The notes: generated from the sequence alone by a model not told the origin. Positions 1 through 9,045 are shown, counted from the first letter of the stretch. The stretch is 10,948 nt of DNA from Stephanodiscus triporus (GCA_036939755.1 JALLAZ010000973.1:1-10948), one strand, 5' to 3'. A program made the numbers and translations.

Positions 1-246
1 GGTGCAGGAATACCTCGCAAAAAATTAAGGTATGTAATAGTCTTTCTGCCAGACAAGGATTCCACGTGTATGTAGAAATAAGGTATTTCCATTTTATCTA
101 GTAAAAGCTAGGACTTAATTCTAGAAAATTCTACTACTTAGGTAGAATAACGGGGTTAACCCGGTGGTGCTTAAACACCGGTCTATGGTAGAATGAAAAG
201 GGGCGCGTGTGAATGGAGGCCGCTCTGCCATTCACTTGCATGGGTC
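1..246. other. Intergenic DNA with clustered hairpins
   Basis: No gene is supported here. What can be seen is a set of short perfect inverted repeats: ATTCTAC (128-134) with GTAGAAT (142-148, and again at 188-194), CCGGTG (161-166) with CACCGG (176-181), and GTGAATGG (209-216) with CCATTCAC (228-235). A CACGTG box lies near 64. The open frame on the minus strand through this region runs into the GC-rich block at 250-477, has no recognisable domain and is not called. The hairpins may be remnants of small non-autonomous elements, but I see no ends that would define one. Confidence 0.5.
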
Positions 247-249
247 TAA

Positions 250-477
250 GAGTGTTTTTACCAAGGGCAAGCCTAGCTTGCGCCCGCCCTTGAAGGGCGG
301 GGGCGGGCCCTCCCTCCGGGCAAACACAAAACGTTTTTCGTCTTCGAAAACGGATGGCGGGAGCCGAAATTTTAAGCGACCAAGTCAAAAAGGTCCCAAA
401 AGTGGGCCGAAGTCCCAGAAGCGGTTGTCCACCTACCAGGCGCACAACGTCCGCACCCACCCTAATTAAAAACACTC
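250..477. mobile_element. Candidate MITE (PIF/Harbinger-like)
   Basis: A 228-base block starts with GAGTGTTTTTA (250-260) and ends with its exact reverse complement TAAAAACACTC (467-477). The trinucleotide TAA lies directly outside both ends (247-249 and 478-480), as a target-site duplication would. TAA/TTA three-base duplications and G-starting short terminal repeats are typical of PIF/Harbinger (Tourist-type) elements; the assignment is inference from that. The core is GC-rich and holds internal palindromes, including CGCCCTT-G-AAGGGCG near 283-298 and CGTTTT (332-337) paired with AAAACG (347-352). No transposase is encoded, so it would be non-autonomous. The right end also overlaps another inverted repeat (CTCTAATC 475-482, GATTAGAG 495-502), so the boundaries could be accidental. 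Confidence 0.4.
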
Positions 478-480
478 TAA

Positions 481-656
481 TCTGTATCCAAAACGATTAG
501 AGAGTTGTTTTCTTCTTACACGATTGTTTGCATGCAAGAATTATGTAGATATCTACTCACACAATTTTGAGTCATCGTGAATCGTCTACTAATTGTTACT
601 GTGAATTATTTACCTACAACAAGAACTGTCAACGCGACGGCTCGCAGGAAGCCGCC
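481..656 (+). promoter_or_regulatory. Probable promoter / 5' UTR of large gene
   Basis: This stretch separates the candidate MITE from the start codon at 657 and should contain the transcription start. Two perfect palindromes lie 7 bases apart: TTGCATGCAA (528-537) and GTAGATATCTAC (545-556). Such sites could bind dimeric transcription factors, but no factor can be named. An upstream in-frame ATG occurs at 567; it would add 30 residues ahead of the signal peptide, so I treat it as untranslated or non-productive. No convincing TATA box is seen. Confidence 0.35.
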
Positions 657-869
657 ATGAAGCTCTCTACCATCGGACGGTGCGCCGCCATCATCCAACC
701 GCTCTTCTTCTCGCTGGTCGCCAGCCCCCCTCCCGCCGCAGCGGATCAGTCCTTCGACGGAAGCATCCCCCATCCCCCCATCGATGGCTGTGCGTCCTTC
801 ACCACGAGGACTGCATGCCTCGCTGGAACAGGAGAGTGCACTTGGCATCCAGTGATGAACGGGTGCGTT
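657..869 (+). other. Signal peptide and four-cysteine module
   Basis: The N-terminus reads MKLSTIGR followed by a hydrophobic stretch (CAAIIQPLFFSLVA) and a small-residue region ending SPPPAAA before Asp30, a good Sec-type signal peptide. There is no twin-arginine motif, unlike many bacterial DUF1501 proteins. The mature end holds Cys45, Cys54, Cys61 and Cys70, with the spacing C-x8-C-x6-C-x8-C and a Cys-Thr-Trp near the third cysteine. Similar small Cys modules with a C-x-W element occur in many secreted diatom proteins; this comparison is from general knowledge, and no named family is claimed. Confidence 0.6.
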
Positions 870-3800
870 TCCGCGACGGCGACGGCGCAAACGAACCTGA
901 AAGAGAATAAGAGGGAGAGCAACGGTGATGACGAGGCGAAGTTGAAGGCGTCGCGAGATCTCCAGAAGGCAACGCCGAAGCCGACAACAAAGCAACCAAC
1001 TGCGCCAACACAAAGTCCAACTACACGGAGTCCAACTACACAAAAACCAACTACATCGAAACCAACTACACGAAGTCCTACTTCAAAACCAACTACACGA
1101 AGTCCTACTTTAAAACCGACAACAAACCCTGTGAGTCTTGCTGTTTGTCCATGCACTTCTTTATTTGCCTTTCTCGCATAGTTCTAACTTGTTCCACAAC
1201 TGACCCATAGACATCCAATCCAACAACGTCAACCCCGACGACGCTGACTCCCTCTGCCAATCCCACGGCGAAGGTAAGACAATCTATTGATTTGTTGGTC
1301 ATGATCGCGCGACTGCATTCTTCTCCTTTTTGAATTGATGGACATGACTAAGATGCATCCTCTAAAAACTTCACGTTTGCGCAGCCATCTGCTACCCCAA
1401 CGACGTCGACGCCCACCTCATCTCCCTCTTCCAAACCCACGTCGAAGGTAAGACAATCTATTGATTTGTTGGACGTGGTCTCGACTGACTGTCTAATACG
1501 ATATCCTTTAAACCTATTACGTTTGCGCAGCCATCTGCCACCCCAAGCTCCACCCCGACGTCCGTACCGACGACATCGACCCCAACGTCCACACCTACGA
1601 CGTCGATGCCCACCTCATCTCCCTCTTCCAAACCCACGTCGACGGTAAGAAAATCTATTGATTTGTTGGACATGGTCTCGACTGTCCAATACGACACCCT
1701 CTAAACCTACAATGCTATCTTTGCACAGCAAATCGTCGGGCTGATTGGTCAACAAATTATTCCCATTTCAAACAGCACCTTGACTGTGTTGTTGCCACCC
1801 AGCGCGCAAAACCAGTTGATGACCATGTCTTTAGTATCCGCTGATAATGTAGATGAAGTGCCTGTGGTAGGTGACGAAAGATTGTGGTCTGTCTCCATTG
1901 CATTATCATTTAGTTATCTCAATCATTCCTTAAAATTATTCTCCAACTCAAATGTCGTGACAGACACGTAGCTACGATGGACGACCTTATGAGACACTCA
2001 ACCCTTTGCTATTACCTGTTAATTGCAGTCAAATTGCATGTGCGGTCGTGCTTCCACCAAAGGGCCAATTTACTTCATATTACATTATCAAGCAGTATGA
2101 CCCTCCGGCGAAGACACCCGCTCAAAGATTTGCTAGGTTGCTTCTTCAAGGATCCTTCGGCCCCAGCTCCACATCTCTCAGCGAAGCCATGAGCATGCCG
2201 TCCGCGGCGGCGTGGGTGCGAGACCAGATGGATAAGCCCGCCTCTCTTCTTCGTGCTCACTATCGCCAACGTGCGAATTCTCACATAAGAAGCGATCACT
2301 ATCAACACGGAACGCGCCTTGCTTGCGAACCAGGTAGTCGCTGGAATAGGAAGGCTTTTAACCGATGGCGAGACATAGGAAAGACCATTATCGAGGAGCC
2401 TACTGGACGGGGAACTTGGTATCTCAAAATTGACGGAGTTGTTCGCACGGAAGTTGCTGCACAGCCTTCCAAAGCTTTCACATCTTTTCCTTCGACCTAT
2501 GTCATTTGTCGTAACGCAGCAACTCCAATGTCTAGCTTCGTACAAGCACCAGGAATGAAGGGAAGGTTGTTCGTTGCCCCTAACGCGACTGCATGTCAGA
2601 GCATGTCGTTCATTACGATGGACATGCCAAGTGTGCACTTCCATGCCCAAGGAAATATACCGTCTGTCAATCTTGTGAACCTGACTGATCCTAATGTGAT
2701 TGAGGATATGATACTTCAAGATGTCGTCCCGCCATATGCATGCAATAACTTTACCCGGACGTGGCCCAACTTCGTCAGGGACAATTTATCAGGACTGTAC
2801 TACATCGAAGACCGTCGAGTTGAGCTTATTGACAACACCAACGGAACGACCACAGTAAAGAAGCGGCTGCTAGACGATCGATGCCCCCAAGTAGAAAAGA
2901 ACTTTCTGAATGAGGAGACCTGTGTCGTGAGATCGGATTGTTCGGCTTCTGCGTTCAGTGGGACGTTCGTATTGAATGCGGAAAATTTACGCAAATTCTA
3001 CGAAATCGACGGCAAGTACATCTACCGTCTGAGTGGTCTCCCGCTGCTCGACACGCCATCCCCTTGTAACATAAATTCGAATCGATTCGTGAGAAAGAAT
3101 GCAACTGGAGATAGTTCTGGCTGTGCATCTGATGCATCTGATGCCAGTACTCAATTTCCATCAATTGGAAGTGCAATTGCCACATTCCTTAACGCCCTGC
3201 CTGCTGGCGACCGAGGGAACAAACGGGTAATCGACCTTGCGACATCATTGGGCTGCTCAGATCTTAACAGTAATGCCAAAGGAATGTCCTTTACTGTGAC
3301 AATCCCAGGCACCACCAATCTCAGTTGCTGGACGCACAGCTACAGCTGGGAGTGGTCGGTCGTAGTAATGAATGACTGGGTCGTCAATCACCCCGGGAAC
3401 CCAAAATATCACCGGGAATCGAAGGTAAACCCCATAGCGGCGGTTGCTGAACGTGAAAAGGTTGCAGGTAATCTTGAGAGCTCTGTGACGCTGACCTATC
3501 CTCCATGGGATTTTCATCAGTGGAATTTCCACAATAATAAGTGGAGGTTCGAGAGTGAACGCGTTGGCTCATGGGGCGATATGTAAGTTGATCGTTCAGT
3601 CTCTGAGACTCTTTGTGTCCCACTGTTGCTAAACTCCCTTCTTTGTTCACCAGGATATCATTCAATGCTCTTCCAGATACAGCCAGGTCTGTTGATGTAG
3701 TAATTGCTCTTGGCGGCGCGGTTACTGCGGGCAGTAAAAAGATAATTGAAGTGTGCGGGTCGCCAGGTGAGTATTTTATTTGTCTTATATGATTAACTAC

Positions 3801-6800
3801 TCACTTATTTGTCAGCCCTAACCCGAACACTTCTTAATGTACATCACAAGGTGAGGTGGGAAATGCACCGTCCAAGGGCCACCAATATCTGCTACAGAAG
3901 TTCGGTGAAGCAGATGAAGAGACTCAGGACACACTAGACCAAGATCATGCACGTTGGCTATCAAGCAAGATGGTTTGGAACACCGTTACCCTGTCTGCCC
4001 CCGATCAACTACGTCATCGAGTCTCGTGGGCATTATCAAGTATATTTGTCGTGTCTGAGCGTAGTATTGACCTTTCGGAAGTTGCGGAACCGTGGGGTGC
4101 CTATTATGACATCTTCGTTCGAAATTCGTTTGGGTCGTTCTTGAAACTTTTGAAAGAGGTATCATTTTCACCGCTCATGGCAAAGATGCTGACGTACGAG
4201 GGTAAGCAGCACTTATATGTTGTTCTTCTTGATCCTAATTTATGTGCAATTCTGATGCTTTCGATGTAAATCCTCCAGGTTCGAAATCTCAGGCATACCA
4301 TATCGAAAGGAATAATGCAGTGTTCTACCCAGACGAAAACTTTCCACGGGAGATCATGCAACTTTTTACCATTGGCCTTTTCATGCTCAATCAGAATGGT
4401 ACGCAAAAAATCGACTCTATGACTGGGCAACCGATCCCTACTTATGACAACGACGATATTGGTAACTTCGCTCGTGGATGGACAAACTTCGAAGATCGGG
4501 AGTTAGAACGAGACAATATAGAGCCCGCGTGGAGCTTAGTGAGTAACTCTATTTTTTGCGGCGGACAGATGTTTTTTTCACCGACGTTTCCAATACCAAT
4601 ATATTTATTGTCTAACATCACAGGACTATATGTCAAATTTGGTAGATCCAATGTTTCTGCCAACAACTGAGGCAAGAGGTGAGCATTCTTTTATTACATC
4701 ATGATCGTGATGTGTCATTCAATTTGAGAAACTGACTGATTGGTGGGCATACAGATGTCTTTCCTAAGCTCACCCTTCTGGTTGACGGAATAAGAGGTCA
4801 CATTGGTGATCAACGGTTACCAAGATGCGACGCTTTGCCGGCAAAATCATGGCTGCGCAAAGGTGCTATGTGGCTGTTCAGAGAAAATTCACAGAGCTTG
4901 ATGGGAAAACAGGATCCAGATTGGTGGAAAGGCCCTGAAACGTGGTCTCCACGCTTGATTCTAGACAAATCCACGTCAAATCTCTACAAAAAACTTTGCA
5001 ACATGAATAATCAGACAGGCAAATGCCAGTTTCAAAGTACAGTCATTCTTGATGAGGATATTTCTTGTGTTGGAACGTGCAAAGCTGGACAAGGTAAATG
5101 GGACGGTATCGGACCGTCATGCGAGTGCAGCGTAGACGAACCAAGGACAGTTCGCCTCGACCATTCGACGACTGTAGGTGAGCTTCATTGTTGCATACTG
5201 AACTATTTTTCTGTAGCCTTGGTCCTTACACACACCGTTCTCCTTTTAGATCCTGTTTGGTATGAGTACGTACGGGCACCTTGCATTCAGCTGGCATTTC
5301 CAGAGTCGGGGAGCATGAAAGCTGTCAAGGAGATCGGAGGATCTTATGGGAACAAAGCCATGTGCGCAGATTCTCGTTTCGCTGTTGCAGGAACAACATG
5401 CTGTGACGCCAATGGTTCTCCCGTTAACATATGCATCTTCAAGGGAGAAAGGACAACGTACAACACTGCAAGGGATCGATGCGCCGCGTATCGTGACGGG
5501 TCGTACTCAACCTGTGCCTGGAGTACTGTTGGAATAAATTATGAATGTGGCACCGATCTGGACTACGGCGCTGGTGCTTGGTCGGTGCATAAGTCTCCCG
5601 GGATGCGTTTTTCGTGGACCAACACCACCTGTTCCATGAAAGTGCAAATCGCCACCGATGGAAAAGTCGCAATGATCCACTCAGTTGGGCCCAACGCTGT
5701 AAAGGAAAGGGTCGCAGTTGACTTCGGTGAGTGCAATACAAATCTAAGGTTGGCAATTTCAGACTTGATGTCCATTGATCAAATTTCATTTATGGTATTG
5801 TTTTCAGGGACGTATTTTGGTGTACTCTGGGGTGAAGGTACTGGCACTTACCCAAAAGCAAGTTTGAACTGTAGTGGAATAACCACTTGTCAAGTTCACG
5901 ATAACGCATGCCTCTGTGACACGAGCGTCCAAACAACCACAGTTTTTGATGGGTCACTAGATCCGGATGTTGGCGATCTGTTGTCTCGTCTTCATATTGG
6001 AGCTCCGAATCCTAGTCAAACTGGTTCCACATACATTCGATGCCCAGCCTCAATATGCCCCAAGAGCCAGTATGAAATTTGGTCCAAAAGCAATATCACC
6101 GATTACGCTTCTGCGTTTAACGCATGGACTATTTTTAAGGTGACTGACCCTATGACAGGGGACGGTCTTTACCTATCAAATACAAAGTCGACTGTTAGTG
6201 TTGGCGGCGGCCACGTATTCCGCAATCCGCCCATGATCAATTCGCCTCCCGACCCAACGCAGGCGCAAGGGCTGGCTGAAACCGATGAAATCCTACGAAC
6301 TTACGCCTATCATCCAAACACAGGTGAATTCAGTCGAATCAGAGCTATTCTATTCTCGTCTTGCAATGCGAATCCATTGGTCTTACTGACGCCATCCTTG
6401 TGTTGATCTTATTTACATCGCAGCTCCCTTTATTTCAAAAGCGCTCATCCGAAATCTTGTCACTTCGAACCCGAGTCCTGGATACGTCGAAAGGGCAGCC
6501 GTTGCTTTCCGAACAGGTAATTATTCTGTGGATGGGATGCATTTTGGATCTGGGAGGTATGGTGATCTTGAGGCTTTAGTTAGTGCCATCATGCTAGACA
6601 GTGAGGCGCGATCTGAAACACTAGACGATGATCCAAATCACGGCCGCCCACGCGAGCCATTGCTCAAAATAATGCACTTATATCGTAGCATGCAGCTCTC
6701 AACAGTGACGGGTTATCATCGTGAGATTGATATGTCTTATTTGATTGAACGTGGGATAGGCCAGGAGGCACATCGGGCTCCTTCAGTGTTTAATTTCTTT

Positions 6801-8791
6801 TTGAGTGAATATTCGGCTACCGGGCCCGTAAGGAACAAGAATTTGATTAGTCCAGAGGCCCAGCTACAGGATGCTCCAAAACTCTTATCTTTTATCAATG
6901 GTCTCTTCAGCTTGCCTGCATATGGTCTCACTGATTGCTTATGGTGGCAAGGGTTTGGCGAAGGCGTGGCTAGGTATCGGGTCACAGGTAAGTAGAGGTT
7001 ATATACAAGCCGATTGTATTTTTCGAGACATGCGCACAGCTTCTTTCTCTGATTGTACCACAGATTACCCTGATATGGGAGGATTCGATTGCTCTTGGCC
7101 CCCAGAGATATTTCAAGGAGTCCCACTTAGCTTGCGGTGGAAGCCTCTGTCATGGGGCGGGCAAACAAATGTTAATGGATCAAACACATCCCTTATAATT
7201 GATGAAATTGACCTGCTTCTCACCGGTGGGCGACTTTGCCCAGCCAACAAAGCACTTCTTATGCAAGCGTACAATAGTGCTCGTACAGGAAATAACCCTG
7301 ATAACAAGGCGCTAAGTACGGTGCTTCAGCTTTTTTCGGCTACCCCGGAATTCCATATCACAAGCAATTTGGTCAGCAGTTTGTCAAACACCACCGTTAG
7401 ACCAGTGCCCAATATTACCATGCCTGCGAATCCTCCTCCTGTTCAGGGATACAAGGCAATTGTATACTTGTTTATGGCTGGGGCAGCTGATAGCTACTCA
7501 ATGCTGGTGCCCACCAGTGCGTGTGGTACTCTGCACGGCCAGTACATGACTGTTAGACGCGATATCGCCATCCAATCAGCGTCCTTACGAGCAATTACTG
7601 CAAGCAATCAAAGCTGCAACTCTCTTGGTCTCCATCCATCTCTTGTCAATGTCCATAACCTCTACAATTTAGGAGATGCTGCGTGGATTGCAAACGTTGG
7701 ACCGCTTGTTGAACATTTAAACAAGGCTCAATACAACGCCGGCTCGAAGGTCGTCCCGCAAGCTCTCTTTGCGCACAACACTCAAACTAAGAGTACCCAA
7801 TCTGTTTTTGCGCAGGATAGTGGGGCTGGTGGTGTGCTTGGACGAATTGGTGATGTTCTCAACGCCCGAGCAGGGAGGGAGGTTTTTCATGCATACTCCA
7901 TCCAGGGGAATGCCAAGGTTCTTGAGGGGGCTCCAGGAAAATCAAGGGCATTTGATGTCCTCTCCGCAGATGGAGTTGTAAGTTTGAACGCTCTTGCATC
8001 GCCACAAGAAGGTAATATTGAGGCACTCAATAAATATGTGGTACCATCAATCCACGGCGAGACCTACTCCTCCTCGTTGACCAATGCTCTCTACCGAGCG
8101 CGTCTTTTATCTGGCGTTGTTGGAAGCGCACCTCTCGCGAACGATGGTTGTTTCAATGGCCTTAACACTGGCATTGCAGATCAGTTACAGCAAGTAGCGC
8201 GTTTAATAAAGAAAAGGGATGGCCTGCAAGCATATCGCGATGCCTTTTACACGGAAATTGGAGGATTTGATACTCATTCTGATAATGGGCCTGCACTGAC
8301 TGCACTTCTAAAGCAGATCGATGATGCAATTGGCTGCTTCAAAAACGAAATGGTCAGCCAGGGCATCTGGGGTAATGTGACGGTGCGTTATTGATCAATT
8401 CCCAACTAATTTTTTCTGTCATTGTGGAAGTTACTGACATCTCGACTGCTTTCCCTTGTGCTTTCTTTAGCTTGTGTCTGCGTCAGAATTCGCTCGAACA
8501 TTGATCTCCAACGGGGCCGGGACTGACCATGCTTGGGCAGGCAATCATTTCGTGTTAGGAGGCAGTGTAAAGGGAGGGAGAATTCATGGTCAGTTTCTTT
8601 CTGATTTTACGGAGAACGGGGATCTCAACATAGGTCAAGGCCGTGTGATACCATCTACACCATGGGAAGGAGTTTGGAATGCATTGGCGGAGTGGTTTGG
8701 AGTGTCAAGTCCAGATACTAATATTGTTCTTCCAAACAAGCAGAATTTTGGCGGAGTTAATATATTGAGCAAAGACGATATGTTCGATTGA
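657..8791 (+). CDS. Secreted DUF1800-DUF1501 fusion protein, 16 exons
   Basis: Hand-built model, all introns GT-AG: exons 657-1130, 1211-1273, 1385-1447, 1531-1644, 1729-1866, 1964-3582, 3654-3766, 3851-4201, 4279-4538, 4624-4678, 4755-5177, 5250-5726, 5808-6323, 6424-6987, 7064-8382, 8471-8791. They total 6870 bases, encoding 2289 residues plus a stop. Introns are 71-111 bases. The start at 657 sits in GCCGCCATGA context and opens a signal peptide. Domains in order: signal peptide (about 1-29), four-Cys module (45-70), Thr/Pro/Ser stalk (about 104-240), DUF1800 in three pieces (about 330-385, 890-1120, 1515-1845), DUF1501 (about 1873-2289). More than a dozen N-x-S/T sequons fit passage through the ER. 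No membrane anchor or GPI signal is seen at the C-terminus, so it is probably secreted or wall-associated. Bacterial DUF1800 and DUF1501 genes are normally neighbours; here they are fused. Catalytic activity is unknown. Individual splice sites are predicted, not shown by transcripts. Confidence 0.85.
1211..1728 (+). repeat. Tandemly duplicated exon-intron units in stalk
   Basis: Exons 2, 3 and 4 encode 21, 21 and 38 residues of Thr/Pro/Ser-rich stalk, and each is followed by an intron with nearly the same beginning: GTAAGACAATCTATTGATTT at 1274 and 1448, and the same with one change at 1645. Introns 2 and 3 also end alike (ACGTTTGCGCAG). Exons 3 and 4 share their beginnings (PSATP) and their ends (PTSSPSSKPTS). 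All flanking introns are phase 0, so whole units can be gained or lost in frame. The best explanation is repeated duplication of an exon with its intron, at periods of 174 and 197 bases. Exon 4 has further internal expansion. Exon 1 ends in an uninterrupted KPTT/RSPT repeat of the same composition. Confidence 0.85.
2096..2290 (+). other. DUF1800, N-terminal piece
   Basis: Within exon 6, residues about 330-385 read as the start of DUF1800: a TPAQRFARLLLQGSFGPS segment, then a helix with an AAAWVRDQMDKPASLLRAHY core. This matches the family pattern of an 'RFL-Q-TFGPT' opening followed by an 'aWI-Q-p' helix. The next recognised DUF1800 motif is about 500 residues further on, so this piece is separated from the rest by an insertion. 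The family is of unknown function and common in bacteria with DUF1501. Confidence 0.7.
2291..3850 (+). other. Insertion 1 inside DUF1800 (unrecognised region)
   Basis: Residues about 386-861 (rest of exon 6, exon 7) match nothing I recognise. The region is open for 1.3 kb, with balanced composition, several cysteines that could pair outside the cell (for example in CNNFTRTW, CVVRSDCSASAF, CNINSN), and sequons such as NLS, NGT and NAT. Tryptophan and tyrosine are frequent near its end (WTHSYSWEWSVVV, YPPWDFHQWNFHNNKW), suggesting a beta-rich, possibly carbohydrate-binding fold; that is only inference. A low-complexity SGCASDASDAST stretch lies near 3115-3155. Exon 6 is the longest exon (1619 bases), with no strong splice signals inside it. 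Confidence 0.5.
3851..4880 (+). other. DUF1800, central piece
   Basis: Exons 8-11 carry the most diagnostic DUF1800 motifs. DQLRHRVSWALSSIFVVSER (residues 913-932) matches the family's 'LRQRVAWALSQIFVVS' helix. YPDENFPREIMQLFTIGL (about 995-1012) matches 'pDENyaREilELfTiGl'. PTYDNDDIGNFARGWTNF follows, as in 'pTYdq.DI...ar.fTGw', then an IRGHIGDQRLPRCDALP segment. All four exons join smoothly: introns at 4202-4278 (phase 1), 4539-4623 (phase 0) and 4679-4754 (phase 1) restore these motifs across the boundaries, which supports the gene model. Confidence 0.85.
4881..6200 (+). other. Insertion 2 inside DUF1800 (Cys-rich)
   Basis: Residues about 1125-1515 (exons 11-13) interrupt DUF1800 between its GDQRLP segment and its FRNPP segment. 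The region is cysteine-rich: CVGTCKAGQGKW then CEC, MCADSRFAVAGTTCCD, then single cysteines near 5480, 5520, 5550 and 5630, CSGITTCQVHDNACLCD, and CPASICPKSQYE. This is typical of an extracellular disulfide-bonded module. The alternation of VQIATDGKVAMIHSVG-like strands looks beta-rich. I do not recognise a named domain. Introns 5178-5249 and 5727-5807 lie here; both are multiples of three and free of stops, so their removal is inferred from strong splice signals, not from frame. Confidence 0.5.
6201..7365 (+). other. DUF1800, C-terminal piece
   Basis: Residues about 1515-1845 (end of exon 13, exon 14, start of exon 15) match the end of DUF1800: HVFRNPPMINSPPDP, a YHPNT-APFISKALIRNLVT helix completed across intron 6324-6423, TSNPSPGYVERAA, GRYGDLEALVSAIMLDSEAR, then RAPSVFNFFLSEYSATGP and the closing LFSATPEFHI. 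These correspond to the family's 'HPntapFla.rLIqrLVtSnPsp.YV.RVA', 'GDLkAvv.AILlD.EAR' and 'raPSVFNFF' segments. The match across exon junctions is strong evidence that both insertions sit inside a real DUF1800 domain. Confidence 0.85.
7448..8791 (+). other. DUF1501 domain, complete
   Basis: Residues about 1873-2289. The opening YKAIVYLFMAGAADSYSML corresponds to the family's 'yKalV.lfl.GGnDs.NmlvP', with Asp1886 kept but the Gly-Gly changed to Gly-Ala. Then come LGLHPSLVNVHNLYNLGDAA, WIANVGPLVEHLNK, ALFAHNTQT, GVLGRIGDVLNAR, LQQVARLIKKRDG, IGGFDTHSDN (Asp2146, His2148), SEFARTL (2188-2194), and GTDHAWAGNHFVLGG (Asp2202, His2203, His2209). The NVT-LVSASEFART junction is restored by removing intron 8383-8470. 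DUF1501 is related to the alkaline phosphatase/sulfatase superfamily; the kept Asp and His residues would be the expected metal ligands, so a metal-dependent hydrolase is possible but unproven. The C-terminus (WNALAEWFGV, then a short tail) is full-length for the family. Confidence 0.88.
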
Positions 8792-9045
8792 TATAGCATT
8801 GATTCTATGCAACAAGAACTGCTCTACTGTCTACGCCACAAGTGGCATCAAATCTCCAAGTACATACCTGTCATTTAGGCATGTGTGCCTATCTGCCTTC
8901 CCTCATAATCAACAAGAAAAAATGGAAATGCCTAGGGGTCTATCAATAGGGAATACGGCATAGGGACTACCATAAGCCGGGGCATAAGAAACACTCACTA
9001 AATAAGACAAAAATCTGTTATAGTATTTCCTTGTTGGAAAGGTGC
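8792..9045. other. 3' flank of the large gene
   Basis: No gene is seen. The 3' UTR and polyadenylation site should lie here. Two small hairpins follow the stop codon: GCCAC-AA-GTGGC (8835-8846) and AGGCA-TGTG-TGCCT (8877-8890). No canonical AATAAA is present close to the stop; algal signals are often degenerate. The region is otherwise unremarkable. Confidence 0.4.

Noticed and set aside
134..475. Minus-strand open frame of 113 residues
   Set aside because: It runs across the hairpins and the candidate MITE, and has no recognisable domain.
567..656. Upstream in-frame ATG giving a 30-residue longer N-terminus
   Set aside because: It would bury the clear signal peptide that begins at 657, and the 657 ATG has a better start context.
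606..1156. Minus-strand open frames opposite exon 1
   Set aside because: Low-complexity shadows (VVGFxVGLR repeats) of the KPTT/RSPT repeat on the plus strand.
2075..2719. Minus-strand 214-residue open frame
   Set aside because: Opposite exon 6, whose plus-strand frame carries the DUF1800 start; no domain or splice support on the minus strand.
3856..4670. Separate small plus-strand genes at 3856-4269 and 4242-4670
   Set aside because: They are exons 8 and 9 of the large gene read into their introns; DUF1800 motifs continue across the splice junctions.
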